Origin: Paenimyroides tangerinum | GTDB lineage: Bacteria; Bacteroidota; Bacteroidia; Flavobacteriales; Flavobacteriaceae | Direction: 5' to 3' | Length of the DNA: 64,000 bases | Assembly (NCBI RefSeq): GCF_003865405.1 | Contig: NZ_RQVQ01000019.1 | Location: 1 to 64,000, forward strand | Shown: piece after piece, positions 45,448 to 55,607 of the stretch | Layout: each line of letters opens with the position of its first letter | Numbering within the stretch: the stretch's first letter is position 1 | Translations under genes and position numbers: made by a program | Notes under the pieces: generated by a model | What the model was told of the DNA's origin: nothing | Seen by the model: only the letters and a program-made list of their open reading frames with translations | Databases searched by the model: none

Positions 45448-48177
45448 CTATTTAATGTCGTACTTTTTCTCACGTTGTTTAAATGCTTCATTACCTCCTT
45501 CAAGTATTTCGCAGACGTGTTCTTTAATACCTTGTCTCTCAAGGATAATTTCAACTTTTTCATCAGTTTCTTTCGTATTTTCCAAACTACCTGTGACATA
45601 TTGAAATTTAGTTCCATTTCTATTTTTAGTGTCAACTCCATTTTGATTTGCTACAATTACTTGCTCTGAATCAGCACCTACAACGATATTAGGATTATGC
45701 GTCACAACAATTATTTGTCTCTCTTTTTTCTTCTTTTTAAGATACTTAACCAACTCTTTGTAAATCGCCCTATTATCTAAATCGTCTTCTGGTTGGTCAA
45801 TTAAAATTGGACAATCTTTATCACTAAAATCTAATAGCAACATTAGAACAACAAAAGCTTTTTTACCTTCCGACATTTGATTAAATGTATCTTCATATAG
45901 TATGTTGTAGGATATTTGAAAGTAATTTGTAGCCATTAATTTTAATGCTAATCCCAAATGTTCATTTCCGCCCTTTAATGTAATGTTGCCATTTAAGAGT
46001 TTCTCAAAAATCTCATTTGTTAGTTTAAAATAGTCTTCTACTTTATTGTCAATGGGAGTATTCACTATTCTTTTACCTTCGTCACTTTGTTGATTGATAC
46101 TCCAATTAAGAAGTTCCTTAAACTCATTTGTTTTTAGTTTTGGAAAAGCTAATATTTCTAATTTACCTTCTGAAATTTTAAGGCTTTCTTTTATTTCTTC
46201 AATTTTGATATAGAAGTTCCTATGTGCTTGTTTTATTGAAGTTTTAAAACTGTCAATTTGTAATACAAACTCTTCTATTTCCTTTTTAATTAATGTTATG
46301 TCGGCAAGTTTGTCTCTTTGTATTTTGAGCTTCTCTTCAACTTCTATGTATTGTTTATTATTCTTGAAAGCTTCAATTCCTTTTATGTAATTTGGATTTT
46401 TCTCAATCTCGATAATTATTTCGCTATTTGCTTTTACAATTACAGAGTTCTTTAAAGAAATTTTATCGACTTCAGAATCCCACTCGTTTTGAAATTTTTC
46501 TTTGAGTTTCTCAAAAGAAGATTTAATATCGATTCTGTTTGAGTCTGAAAGTGAAACTATATCAAAGTCTATGTCTTTATTAAGGAAAAACTTTTCCTTT
46601 AAGGCTTGTATTTTAGAGATTTGAGTATTATAAATTTCATTTGCTTTTGTAAGCTCCTCTAGTTTTAATTTTAACTTGTTATATTCTTCAAGCTCTTGTT
46701 CAGTTATTTGAATTTTTTGTTTTAATTCCGAAAGTTCTTTAGTCAGTTTATCTATTTCACTTCTAATTCCTTTTTCATCTCCCTTTTCCTTCAGTTTTAG
46801 CTTACGCTTGATTAGTTCTTCTTGTAATTGAAAAAGCTTGTTGATTTTTGTTGTTATATCAGAGTTGTTTTCGCTTGAAAAGGAATCGTAATTTGTTATT
46901 AACTGGTTTTTTACAGTATCCTGTTTAATAATTTCCTCGACTAATTTATCCAGTTCACCATCCTTGTTTTTAGCTAACTGATACATATAGCTTTGAGGGA
47001 AATATTCGATATTTCTATCATTGTTTTCAACACTATCTTTCCAAGTAATAGAAAGGCCTGAAACTATTGCGTTTACAAAGTCGGTGTATTCTTGATTTCC
47101 GAATTTTACAGGTTTGTCGCAATTTAATTTCTTTGCAATCGCACCAAGCAAAACGGATTTACCAGTTGACCTTCCACCTATTATACAATTAAGATTTTGA
47201 TTTAAGTGTAATGTCTGATGTGTAAAATCGCTATGAGTTATGGTTACAGAATCGATTGCTTGATAACCTGCTTTTTCCTGTGGTTTAATTTGCTCTATTG
47301 AAACTCTCTCATCAGGTTCGTAATCAATTTGTTTTATACCATTAAATGTTGGATCTGCTTTTATCCACGTATGGCAATGATAATTATCTATTGGCTTTTT
47401 ATTTCCATTTTCTTCAAATTCATATGTATCTAAATCTTTGAATGAATGTATGTCTAGTGAGTGAAGTAGTTTTTTATTTCCAAACTCGTTCAGCCAATTT
47501 TGATTTTTCTCATTGGATTCAATATTATTACTAAAAAAAGCCTTTACCTGTGAATACAATTGGTCTTTTAAGGGTTTGAGCTGTTGGTTTTTTTCAAGAT
47601 TGCTCCATTCTTTATATCCAAGAAATAGAAAAGTTTTGTCTTTCCAAGTAGTTGAATTTACAAGCACTAAAACTTCTTCTGTGGATGGAATTAGTGATTC
47701 AAATCCGTCTTTTAATGTACCTCCAATTTCAGAAAAATTTTCTTTTGAGAGTTTTTTGGTTTTATGAGCTTCTATTTTTGAAATTTTTATGTTGTCGATA
47801 AACTCTTCACGAATTTTCTTTATTTCAGTCTCTAGTTTGGCTTCATCTATATCGAATAGAATATGTAAGTTAATTTTTTGAAGCCTGTTTTCATTTCCAC
47901 TTCCAAAGGTGTCAATCCGAAACTCAAGAATTGGAAATATTTTTTCAAGGTTTTTCAATCTTCCTTTGGCTTTATAAGCCATTACTTTTTCATACCCATC
48001 AATGAAATAATAATCAGTTATACCAATCACTTTCACATCTTCTGGTAGGTTTTCTAAGCAGTTTATAAACTTATCCCAATTTTCAGGAGTATTTTTATAG
48101 TCTTGACATATTGATTCAGGAGTATGGATATGTAAATCCCATATTCTCCATTCTGAACCTCTTACTATTTTTGTCAT
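45448..48177 (-). CDS. PHP-domain SMC-like ATPase (TrlF / Ppl type), possible anti-phage defence protein
   Basis: The 909 residues begin with a PHP (polymerase and histidinol phosphatase) domain with the HxH motif in DLHIHTPES (His16, His18) and later pieces LDIHSF (His244) and HCHTW. An SMC/RecF-like ATPase follows: Walker A GGRSTGKS at 334-341, a coiled-coil arm (about 400-690), an SEGKK signature-like segment, and Walker B ILIDQPEDDLDN near 791-802 with VVTHNPNIV after it. This matches proteins named TrlF and the PHP-SMC gene ppl, reported as a single-gene phage defence system. It is a lone gene with no helper gene beside it, next to a repeat array and a gene-poor stretch. The identification is firm; the defence role is inferred. 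Confidence 0.8.
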   Translation of the reverse strand: MTKIVRGSEWRIWDLHIHTPESICQDYKNTPENWDKFINCLENLPEDVKVIGITDYYFIDGYEKVMAYKAKGRLKNLEKIFPILEFRIDTFGSGNENRLQKINLHILFDIDEAKLETEIKKIREEFIDNIKISKIEAHKTKKLSKENFSEIGGTLKDGFESLIPSTEEVLVLVNSTTWKDKTFLFLGYKEWSNLEKNQQLKPLKDQLYSQVKAFFSNNIESNEKNQNWLNEFGNKKLLHSLDIHSFKDLDTYEFEENGNKKPIDNYHCHTWIKADPTFNGIKQIDYEPDERVSIEQIKPQEKAGYQAIDSVTITHSDFTHQTLHLNQNLNCIIGGRSTGKSVLLGAIAKKLNCDKPVKFGNQEYTDFVNAIVSGLSITWKDSVENNDRNIEYFPQSYMYQLAKNKDGELDKLVEEIIKQDTVKNQLITNYDSFSSENNSDITTKINKLFQLQEELIKRKLKLKEKGDEKGIRSEIDKLTKELSELKQKIQITEQELEEYNKLKLKLEELTKANEIYNTQISKIQALKEKFFLNKDIDFDIVSLSDSNRIDIKSSFEKLKEKFQNEWDSEVDKISLKNSVIVKANSEIIIEIEKNPNYIKGIEAFKNNKQYIEVEEKLKIQRDKLADITLIKKEIEEFVLQIDSFKTSIKQAHRNFYIKIEEIKESLKISEGKLEILAFPKLKTNEFKELLNWSINQQSDEGKRIVNTPIDNKVEDYFKLTNEIFEKLLNGNITLKGGNEHLGLALKLMATNYFQISYNILYEDTFNQMSEGKKAFVVLMLLLDFSDKDCPILIDQPEDDLDNRAIYKELVKYLKKKKKERQIIVVTHNPNIVVGADSEQVIVANQNGVDTKNRNGTKFQYVTGSLENTKETDEKVEIILERQGIKEHVCEILEGGNEAFKQREKKYDIK

Positions 48178-48292
48178 AATTTATTTTCTTAGTTAATTTA
48201 AACGTAAAACTTAACATTAGTAAACGCAATATACCAAAAAAGCCTTTACCTCAACCTTTTACTTTCTAAGGGTTTACCCTGATTTTAAAACA

Positions 48293-48325
48293 AAAAAAGC
48301 TCAGATTATTCATCTGAGCTTTTGC
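48293..48325 (-). terminator. Terminator of nitroreductase-purC unit
   Basis: AAAAGCTCAGAT pairs with ATCTGAGCTTTT over a 5-base loop, with a T-run on the minus strand. Confidence 0.85.
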
Positions 48326-48327
48326 TT

Positions 48328-48960
48328 TTATTTTATGTAATGCACCATGTGATTGGTGTGTTTACGCACTTTTTTAAGATGTACTTGCCAATCGTTCGTT
48401 TCATCTCTGTAACCAACCGGAAGCAATAAAACGCTACGCAAACCTTGTGCCTTAAAGTTTAATAATTCATCTAATTCGTTAGGTAAAAAACCTTCCATTG
48501 GCGATGAATCTACTCGTAAAGCCGCGGCTTCTGCCATCGCAAAAGCAAAGGCAATATACACTTGACGTGCGGCGTGTTCAAATTGTTGTTCTGTTGTCAA
48601 AGCGGTTAAGTGCTTGCTAACACCATTTTTATATCCATCAGAAAAACCTTTTTCAAGTTTGCGTTCGGTTTCGTAATGATCGAAATAATGATTGATACGA
48701 TCTAACGAATAATGGTCCCAAGCTGCAAAAACAATCAAATGCGAACAGTCTAAAACCTGCGATTGATTAAACGAAAGTTTATGAATCTTTTCTTTTAATT
48801 CTTGATTGGTTATCACAACCATTTCAAAAGGTTGTAAACCTGATGATGTGGGTGCCAAACGAGCAGCTTCGATTATTTTAGATACATTTTCATCGGAAAC
48901 TTTTTCGCCGTTTAATTTCTTTGCGGCGTATCTCCAATTTAATGATTCGATGATTGACAT
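48328..48960 (-). CDS. NAD(P)H-dependent nitroreductase-family oxidoreductase
   Basis: This 210-residue flavoprotein is of the NfsB/NfnB type. The N-terminal SLNWRYAAKKLNGEKVSDE and AARLAPTSSGLQPFEMVVI hold the FMN-contacting Arg/Lys and Ser/Gln positions, and the C-terminal MGI-like segment is LLNFKAQGLRSVLLLPVGYR. It reduces quinones, nitro compounds or similar acceptors. It lies 9 bp after purC and is probably co-transcribed. Confidence 0.88.
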   Translation of the reverse strand: MSIIESLNWRYAAKKLNGEKVSDENVSKIIEAARLAPTSSGLQPFEMVVITNQELKEKIHKLSFNQSQVLDCSHLIVFAAWDHYSLDRINHYFDHYETERKLEKGFSDGYKNGVSKHLTALTTEQQFEHAARQVYIAFAFAMAEAAALRVDSSPMEGFLPNELDELLNFKAQGLRSVLLLPVGYRDETNDWQVHLKKVRKHTNHMVHYIK

Positions 48961-48969
48961 ATTTTATTC

Positions 48970-49926
48970 TTATTTAGTGTAAGATGCTAAAAACGCATTT
49001 ACATTTTCAGCAATACGATTTTCAATGTGCGAAACATCTGCTTTTACAAACTTTTCACCCATAATTTTTTCGTATAACTCAATATAACGTTCTGAAACTG
49101 AATAGATATAATCATCTGTCATTTCTGGAACTACTTGTCCTTCTTTACCTTGGAAATCGTTTAAGATTAACCATTGACGAACAAACTCTTTTGACAATTG
49201 TTTTTGTTGTTCGTTATTATCTTGACGCATTTGGTAACCATCTGCATAGAAATAACGAGAAGAATCTGGTGTATGAATTTCGTCTATCAAAACAATAACT
49301 CCGTCTTTTGTTTTACCAAATTCGTATTTCGTATCCACTAAAATCAATCCGCGTGAAGCAGCGATTTCAGTTCCACGTTGAAATAAATCTCTGGTGTATT
49401 TTTCTAAAACTAAATAATCTTCTTCTGATACAATTCCGTTTGCTAAAATAGCTTCACGCGAAATATCTTCGTCATGAGTTCCTAGATCAGCTTTTGTTGT
49501 TGGTGTGATAATTGGGGTTGGAAACTTATCATTTTCTTTTAATCCTTCTGGAAGTTCAACTCCACAAAGCATTCTTTTACCAGCTGCATATTCACGAGCA
49601 GCATGACCAGAAAGATAACCACGAATTACCATTTCAACTTTAAACGGTTCACATAAATGACCAACGGCAACGTTAGCATCTGGTGTAGCAATTAACCAGT
49701 TTGGAACGATATCTGAAGTCAAATCCATAAACTTAGTTGCGATTTGATTTAAGATTTGTCCTTTGTAAGGAATTCCTTTAGGCATAACTACATCAAAAGC
49801 AGATAAACGATCTGTAGCGATCATTACCAATAAATCGTCGTTGATGTTGTAAACTTCACGAACTTTACCTTTGTAAACCGACTTTTGCCCTGGAAAGTTA
49901 AAGTTTGATGATGTGATTGTATTCAT
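48970..49926 (-). CDS. purC: Phosphoribosylaminoimidazole-succinocarboxamide synthase
   Basis: This 318-residue SAICAR synthetase of the longer type shows [52 protein letters not shown], and the C-terminal [19 protein letters not shown]. It ligates aspartate to CAIR with ATP in purine synthesis. It lies 17 bp downstream of the E1 fusion gene. Confidence 0.95.
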   Translation of the reverse strand: MNTITSSNFNFPGQKSVYKGKVREVYNINDDLLVMIATDRLSAFDVVMPKGIPYKGQILNQIATKFMDLTSDIVPNWLIATPDANVAVGHLCEPFKVEMVIRGYLSGHAAREYAAGKRMLCGVELPEGLKENDKFPTPIITPTTKADLGTHDEDISREAILANGIVSEEDYLVLEKYTRDLFQRGTEIAASRGLILVDTKYEFGKTKDGVIVLIDEIHTPDSSRYFYADGYQMRQDNNEQQKQLSKEFVRQWLILNDFQGKEGQVVPEMTDDYIYSVSERYIELYEKIMGEKFVKADVSHIENRIAENVNAFLASYTK

Positions 49927-49943
49927 ATTTTAGTTGTGTGTTA

Positions 49944-51929
49944 TTAATAGTCCAAAAGTACTAATAATTCTTTTTCAAATCTAGCTTTTGGTAAATATTG
50001 GTCTTCTAAATTTTTCATGAAAGGAATTGGCGATTCCAAACTCGCCACACGTTTTACAGGTGCATCTAAAGACTCAAAACAAGTTTCCATAATTGTAGCC
50101 GATAAATCACTTGCAATACCACCAAACATCGTATCTTCTTGAAGAATGATTACTTTTCCTGTTTTCTTTACCGAAGCAAAAATCGTTTCGTAATCTAAAG
50201 GTTGTAATGATCGTAAATCGATTAAATCTGCAGAAATCTCTGGATGGTTCGATAAGATTTCCATTGCCCAATGCACTCCTGCACCGAATGAAATAACAGT
50301 TACATCATTTCCTTCTTTTATCATTGCTGCTTTTCCGAATGGAATCGTGTAATAATCAACAGGAACTTCTTGTTGGATTGAACGATATAAGGCTTTATGT
50401 TCGAAATAAATTACCGGATTTGGATCGTTGATTGCTGTATTCAATAAACCTTTCGCGTCATAAGGAAACGCAGGATAAACTACTTTTAAACCTGGAGTTT
50501 TAGTAAACCAAGCTTCGTTAGTTTGCGAATGGAAAGGACCTGCTTGAGTTCCACCGCCACAAGGCATACGAACCACTACATCGGCATGTTCTAACCAACG
50601 GTAATGTGATTTTGCTAATAAGTTAACAATTGGATTGAAACCTGTTGAAACGAAATCAGCGAACTGCATTTCAACAACTGCTTTGTATTTGTTAATTGAA
50701 AGTCCCATTGCAGTAGAAACAATAATGCTTTCGCAAATTGGTGTATTACGAACGCGCTCTTTACCAAATTCTTCAACAAAACCTTGGGTGATTTTGAAAG
50801 CACCTCCGTATTCTGCAATATCCTGCCCCATGATGACCATGTTTGGATATTTTTCCATGGATTGCTTTAACGACTGAGAAATAGCATCGATAAAACGGAT
50901 ATTTTCTTTTGTTTCTGAAGGTTTGTAATCTTCAAAAGTATAAGGTTTGTACACATCGTTAAGTTCTTCTTCTAAACTTGCTTCAATAGCAGGTTCTTCT
51001 TGAACTTTTTGCCAATCGGTATCAATTTCATTTTTAATTTCGGCACGGAAAGCTTCGTCTAATTCTGTAGTTAAGATACCGTTTTCTAAAAGATATTCTT
51101 TGTAGTTTTCTACCGGATCTTTAACTTTCCACATATCGAATAACTCTTGCGGAATATATTTGGTACCACTCGCCTCTTCGTGTCCACGCATTCTAAACGT
51201 TTTCATCTCAATTAAAACCGGACGTGGATTTTCACGCATTGAAATGGCTAATTCGTTCAATTTGTTGTACACTTCAAGAATGTTATTTCCGTCAATGATG
51301 TAACTTTCCATTCCGTAACCTGCACCACGATCTGCAAGATTTTCACAACGATATTGCTCGTTTGTAGGTGTTGAAAGTCCGTACCCATTATTCTCAATGA
51401 TGAACATCACAGGCAGATCCCAAACTGAAGCCACGTTTAATGCTTCGTGAAAATCTCCTTCAGAAGTTGCACCTTCACCAGTAAATACAGCAGTAATTTT
51501 ATTTTCTTTACGAAGTTTATGAGCTAAAGCAATCCCGTCTGCAATCCCTAATTGCGGACCTAAATGCGAAATCATTCCAATGATTTTATATTCTTGAGTT
51601 CCGAAGTGAAACGAACGATCGCGTCCTTTTGTAAACCCGTTAGCTTTTCCTTGCCATTGCGAAAATAAACGGTGTAAAGGAATGTTTCTTGAAGTAAAAA
51701 CTCCTAAGTTACGGTGCATTGGTAATATGTATTCATCGTTTTCTAAAACCGATGTTACACCAACAGCAATTGCTTCTTGTCCGATTCCTGAGAACCATTT
51801 TGAAACCTTTCCTTGACGAATTAAAATAAGCATTTTTTCTTCAATCATTCTTGGTTTCAACAATTTCTTATATAAATCTAAAAGCACTTCGTTTGAAAGG
51901 CTTTTCTTGTCATAATTTAAAGTTTCCAT
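49944..51929 (-). CDS. 2-oxoacid dehydrogenase E1, fused alpha and beta subunits (branched-chain type)
   Basis: The 661 residues join an E1-alpha domain (1-320) to an E1-beta domain (about 340-661). The alpha part has the thiamine-diphosphate motif GEGATSEGDFHEALN...ENN and the RMRGHEEASGTKYIP regulatory-loop region. The beta part has GQDIAEYGGAFKITQGF and RMPCGGGTQAGPFHSQ. It decarboxylates branched-chain 2-oxoacids (or a related oxoacid) and passes the acyl group to an E2 encoded elsewhere. The fused form is usual in Bacteroidota. Confidence 0.88.
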   Translation of the reverse strand: METLNYDKKSLSNEVLLDLYKKLLKPRMIEEKMLILIRQGKVSKWFSGIGQEAIAVGVTSVLENDEYILPMHRNLGVFTSRNIPLHRLFSQWQGKANGFTKGRDRSFHFGTQEYKIIGMISHLGPQLGIADGIALAHKLRKENKITAVFTGEGATSEGDFHEALNVASVWDLPVMFIIENNGYGLSTPTNEQYRCENLADRGAGYGMESYIIDGNNILEVYNKLNELAISMRENPRPVLIEMKTFRMRGHEEASGTKYIPQELFDMWKVKDPVENYKEYLLENGILTTELDEAFRAEIKNEIDTDWQKVQEEPAIEASLEEELNDVYKPYTFEDYKPSETKENIRFIDAISQSLKQSMEKYPNMVIMGQDIAEYGGAFKITQGFVEEFGKERVRNTPICESIIVSTAMGLSINKYKAVVEMQFADFVSTGFNPIVNLLAKSHYRWLEHADVVVRMPCGGGTQAGPFHSQTNEAWFTKTPGLKVVYPAFPYDAKGLLNTAINDPNPVIYFEHKALYRSIQQEVPVDYYTIPFGKAAMIKEGNDVTVISFGAGVHWAMEILSNHPEISADLIDLRSLQPLDYETIFASVKKTGKVIILQEDTMFGGIASDLSATIMETCFESLDAPVKRVASLESPIPFMKNLEDQYLPKARFEKELLVLLDY

Positions 51930-52074
51930 ATTAGAATTTTAGCGCTCTAAAATTAATATTTTTAAACGTAAAAAAACATATTTCACAAAAAACATTACAA
52001 TTAATTATTCTAATTTATATAATCATCAAAATCAACTTTGTTTATACTGAAATTAAAGCAAAGAATAGATGCGT

Positions 52075-52857
52075 TTACGGTTTTAAGTCTGAATAGATTT
52101 CAAGAAATTTTGCTGGATAATCAGTCGTAATTACATCTATTTTTTCGTCAAGTAATTTCAAAAACAAATCTTCTTTATTAACGGTCCAAGAATTGGTAAT
52201 CAATCCTAATTTTCGAGCGTCTTTTAAGTAGTTTTTATTTTCTTTATAAACTTTATGATTGTAATCAATTCCGTCTAATCCAACTTGTTTGATTTCTTGC
52301 GGCGTTTTATCACCTTCTAAGTACGAAATTTTATAATTAGGTAATTGCTTTTTGATATAAATCGAAGCATCGAAACTAAAAAGAATAAATTCAATCTGGT
52401 TTTCTAAATTTTTATCTTCTAAATAATCTTTAATCAAATCAATCATCAAATACGTTCTAGAAATAGAAACGTTAGAAGTTTTGATTTCAAATATTAATTT
52501 GGTTTTGGTTTGTTTCAATCCTTCAGCAAGATATTCTTCAACAGTTGGTAATTTTTCTCCGTTAGGATGTTTCCTTGAATTTAATTCTTCATACGTATGC
52601 GTTTCAATATCCAAACCATAAAAATCGTGATCGTGAGTGACAACCATTTTTGCATCTTTGGTTAAATGTACATCAAACTCAGTTCCGAAACATTTTAGTT
52701 CGATTGCTTTTTTTAAAGATGCAATTGAATTTTGCGGAAGATTAAATTCTTTCCAAGCACCACGATGTGCAATTACAGGATTTTTGATTTGAGCCATACA
52801 ATTAAATTGAATTAGCGTTAATAAAATAAATGTTGTTTTTGATACTAGTGAATTCAT
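52075..52857 (-). CDS. Glycerophosphodiester phosphodiesterase
   Basis: The signal peptide ends near residue 22 (a lipobox-like FNC precedes it). The GDPD catalytic motifs are present: AHRGAW (His31-Arg32), TEFDVHLTKD (Glu60, Asp62) and VVTHDHDF (His75), with EIKTS later. It hydrolyses glycerophosphodiesters to glycerol-3-phosphate and an alcohol in the periplasm. It is monocistronic. Confidence 0.9.
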   Translation of the reverse strand: MNSLVSKTTFILLTLIQFNCMAQIKNPVIAHRGAWKEFNLPQNSIASLKKAIELKCFGTEFDVHLTKDAKMVVTHDHDFYGLDIETHTYEELNSRKHPNGEKLPTVEEYLAEGLKQTKTKLIFEIKTSNVSISRTYLMIDLIKDYLEDKNLENQIEFILFSFDASIYIKKQLPNYKISYLEGDKTPQEIKQVGLDGIDYNHKVYKENKNYLKDARKLGLITNSWTVNKEDLFLKLLDEKIDVITTDYPAKFLEIYSDLKP

Positions 52858-52920
52858 TTTGTTGTTTTATAATTTCAAATTAACAAAACGAATATTAATT
52901 AAACATCAACTCTAATTTAA

Positions 52921-52955
52921 ATAAAAAACACATTTAGAAAAAACTAAATGTGCTT
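52921..52955 (-). terminator. Terminator of mnh operon
   Basis: CACATTTAG pairs with CTAAATGTG over a 6-base loop; the minus strand then runs into T. Confidence 0.8.
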
Positions 52956-52959
52956 AAAA

Positions 52960-53349
52960 TTATTTTTTGGATTCAGATTTAGGAAGTACTTCCTCTTCTT
53001 TTTCTTTAACTTGTGTACAAAAACTATCAGGATCATCTTTCATTTCATCGATTATAGAATGTTTCCATAATTTGGTTCCGTTTACATAAGCTACTTTTCC
53101 AATCAAATAACCAGCAACTGGAGCGGTCAAAAACAAGAAAAATATAATGGAAATGGTTTTGGTTGTAACAGAAAACTCTGCGAAAAATAAAGCGGAAGCT
53201 ATCAAAATAGCACCAATACCTAAAGTTGCAGCCTTAATGGTTACAGAAAGGCGTGAATAAAAATCAGGCATTTTGTATATTCCAACAGAAGCAACTAGTA
53301 TAAATAAAGCACCTAAAGTGCTTAATATCATAATTAAAATATCAGTCAT
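52960..53349 (-). CDS. mnhG: Na+/H+ antiporter subunit G
   Basis: About 129 residues from ATG at 53349, overlapping mnhF by 8 bp; an upstream start at 53379 would lie deeper in mnhF. Three membrane segments and KMPDFYSRLSVTIKAATLG are the MnhG/PhaG signature. The charged C-terminal tail is longer than usual. It is a small subunit of the Mrp multi-subunit cation/proton antiporter and the last gene of the operon. Confidence 0.9.
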   Translation of the reverse strand: MTDILIMILSTLGALFILVASVGIYKMPDFYSRLSVTIKAATLGIGAILIASALFFAEFSVTTKTISIIFFLFLTAPVAGYLIGKVAYVNGTKLWKHSIIDEMKDDPDSFCTQVKEKEEEVLPKSESKK

Positions 53350-53617
53350 TTTTCTTACTTTTATATAAATAATAGGCAAAAGCTACCGTGCTCAAAAAGG
53401 CAATAAGTGCAAGAATCATTGCAACATCTAAGAAGTTATAATTGTTTGTGATAATACTAAAAACCGCAATAAACCCAACTCCAATTGTGATTAATAAATC
53501 CAAAGCAATTACACGATCGACAATTTGTGGACCTTTGATTAAGCGAGCTAAAACAATTATCATTGATAAACATATAATTGGCATTACCACATATACTAAA
53601 TACGTTTCTACATCCAT
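53342..53617 (-). CDS. mnhF: Na+/H+ antiporter subunit F
   Basis: This 91-residue protein with three membrane segments has the MnhF pattern RLIKGPQIVDRVIALDLLITIGVG, followed by FLDVAMILALIAFLSTVAFAYY. It is a small membrane subunit of the Mrp antiporter. It shares a boundary base with mnhE and overlaps mnhG. Confidence 0.92.
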   Translation of the reverse strand: MDVETYLVYVVMPIICLSMIIVLARLIKGPQIVDRVIALDLLITIGVGFIAVFSIITNNYNFLDVAMILALIAFLSTVAFAYYLYKSKKND

Positions 53618-54096
53618 TATCTAATTATTTCTAGTAATTTTTTCTCAGTTCTATCTTTCAGATTTCTTTTAAAACCTTCAATATCTTTTAAATACATTGC
53701 GTGAATAAACATATATCGTTTGTCTTTAGAAATATCAATTACAACCGTTCCTGGTGTTAAGGCAATCATATTTGCTAACATTGTAATTTCGAAATCAGAT
53801 TTTGCATCCATTTCATATTTTACAATTCCGGGTTTCATATTGTAATTTGGCGTAATAACATCTATTGTAACTTCGATATTCGCTCTTATCATATCGTACA
53901 AAAAGTTAAACATAAAAGCGAAAATTTTTGGCACACGCAAGAAATAATCGTGATTTGAAGTTCTTCTACGATTTAAAAACCATAATAGTAAAAATCCAAC
54001 AGTAAAACCAAAACCAAAATTGGTATAGTTCAGCTCACCTGTTAAGGCAACCCAAACTAAAGTTAGTAATATGTTTAATAAAAAATTCTGTAACAT
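53617..54096 (-). CDS. mnhE: Na+/H+ antiporter subunit E
   Basis: This 159-residue MnhE/MrpE subunit has two or three N-terminal membrane segments and a conserved soluble part with PGIVKYEMDAKSDFEITMLA and LTPGTVVIDISKDKRYMFIH. It is translationally coupled to both neighbours by single-base overlaps. Confidence 0.92.
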   Translation of the reverse strand: MLQNFLLNILLTLVWVALTGELNYTNFGFGFTVGFLLLWFLNRRRTSNHDYFLRVPKIFAFMFNFLYDMIRANIEVTIDVITPNYNMKPGIVKYEMDAKSDFEITMLANMIALTPGTVVIDISKDKRYMFIHAMYLKDIEGFKRNLKDRTEKKLLEIIR

Positions 54097-55607
54097 TATG
54101 TATTCGTTTTCATTACGGCATCGATATAAATTTCTTTATGTTTCAGTTCATAAGCGGCTTTTTCGGATATTTTAAAAATGCTGTTTGCACCAAATCCGAT
54201 GAATAAAGATACAACTGTTAGAAATACAATCGGAGCAATTAGAGCAAATTTTCCTGATTTTGGCATTGGAGCAAAATGGTCCATTTCTTCAGTTAATGGC
54301 TTTGGAGATTCTTTCCAGAAAATTTCAATCCACATTCTGATAATTACAAAAAGAGTTACAAAACTTGCTAATATTAAGGTTAAAAGCAGAACGTAATTTC
54401 CTTGTACAAAAGATTCTTTCAGCAATAAAATTTTAGGCCAAAACCCAGATAATGGTGGAATTCCTACAAGTGATAAAAACACCAAAGCTGCAAGCATTGA
54501 AAATTTTGGATAATCTTTTAATAAACTCCCCAAACGAGTCATATCAACCGATTCACGAATTTTCACAATTACTCCTGTAATCATAAACATATTACTTTTT
54601 ACGATAACATCGTGAATCAGATAGAAAATAATTGCAGTGAAAGCCAATTCGGTATATAAACCAACTCCAGCAATTAAATATCCAATATGACAAACGATTA
54701 AATAAGATAAAATCCTACGAATATTCTTTTTGTTTAATGTTCCTAAAGCTCCAGTTAACATCGTAAGTACAGCAATAACGATGAATAAAATTGTAGTAAA
54801 ATTATCAGGAACAAAAATTATTGTAAAAACACGAATCATTGCATAAACTCCCATTTTAGTTAACAATCCACCAAAGATTGCGGCAATAGCTGATGGTGTT
54901 GTATGGTAAGATGATGGTAGCCAAAAATAAAGTGGAAATATGGCAGATTTAATTCCGAAACCTACAAAAAACAATAATGATGTAACGGTAACTAATCCTT
55001 TATTTTCAACTTCTTGTATTTTAAGAGCAATATCTGCAATGTTTAAACTTCCTGTAATTCCGTATAAAATTCCAATCGCAGTTAAGAAAATTGACGAAGC
55101 TAAAATGTTCATTGTTACGTATTTTATCGCACCTTCCATCTGCATTTTTTTACCGCCAACGGTCATTAAAATAAAAGACGAAATAATTACGACTTCAAAC
55201 CAAACGTATAAATTGAAAATATCACCGGTCAGAAAAGCGCCTAAAAGTCCCATTATCAATAAATGAAACGTAAAGAAATAGCCAAATCGAATACGACTAA
55301 CATTCAGAGCTGAAGTAGAATAAATTCCAACAGCCAAAGAAACAATTCCGGTTAACAAAACCATAATCGCACTTAAAGTATCCGAAATAAACGTGATTCC
55401 AAAAGGCGCTTTCCAGTTTCCTGTTTGTAAAACTAGATAATCATTTGTTAATGTTAACTCGAATAATTTTACACATAAAATAAAAGCAATGCTATTACCA
55501 ATTACGCTAATTATTTTTTGAGCCAAAACCTTCTTCCAGAAACATAATAAAATTATGGCTGTTATAAAATGAACGATTATTGGAGCAAGTATAAAATTTG
55601 TTGTCAT
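54096..55607 (-). CDS. mnhD: Na+/H+ antiporter subunit D
   Basis: This 503-residue NuoN/MrpD-type proton-translocating subunit has about fourteen membrane segments. Conserved parts include LYVWFEVVIISSFILM with the helix-5 Glu, KSAIFPLYFWLPSSYHTTPS with conserved Lys and His, and SLVGIPPLSGFWPKILLLK. It overlaps mnhC by 4 bp. Confidence 0.93.
   Translation of the reverse strand: MTTNFILAPIIVHFITAIILLCFWKKVLAQKIISVIGNSIAFILCVKLFELTLTNDYLVLQTGNWKAPFGITFISDTLSAIMVLLTGIVSLAVGIYSTSALNVSRIRFGYFFTFHLLIMGLLGAFLTGDIFNLYVWFEVVIISSFILMTVGGKKMQMEGAIKYVTMNILASSIFLTAIGILYGITGSLNIADIALKIQEVENKGLVTVTSLLFFVGFGIKSAIFPLYFWLPSSYHTTPSAIAAIFGGLLTKMGVYAMIRVFTIIFVPDNFTTILFIVIAVLTMLTGALGTLNKKNIRRILSYLIVCHIGYLIAGVGLYTELAFTAIIFYLIHDVIVKSNMFMITGVIVKIRESVDMTRLGSLLKDYPKFSMLAALVFLSLVGIPPLSGFWPKILLLKESFVQGNYVLLLTLILASFVTLFVIIRMWIEIFWKESPKPLTEEMDHFAPMPKSGKFALIAPIVFLTVVSLFIGFGANSIFKISEKAAYELKHKEIYIDAVMKTNT

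Noticed and set aside
53350..53379. Longer mnhG start inside mnhF
   Set aside because: ATG at 53349 matches the family N-terminus and normal operon overlap; the extension adds non-family residues.
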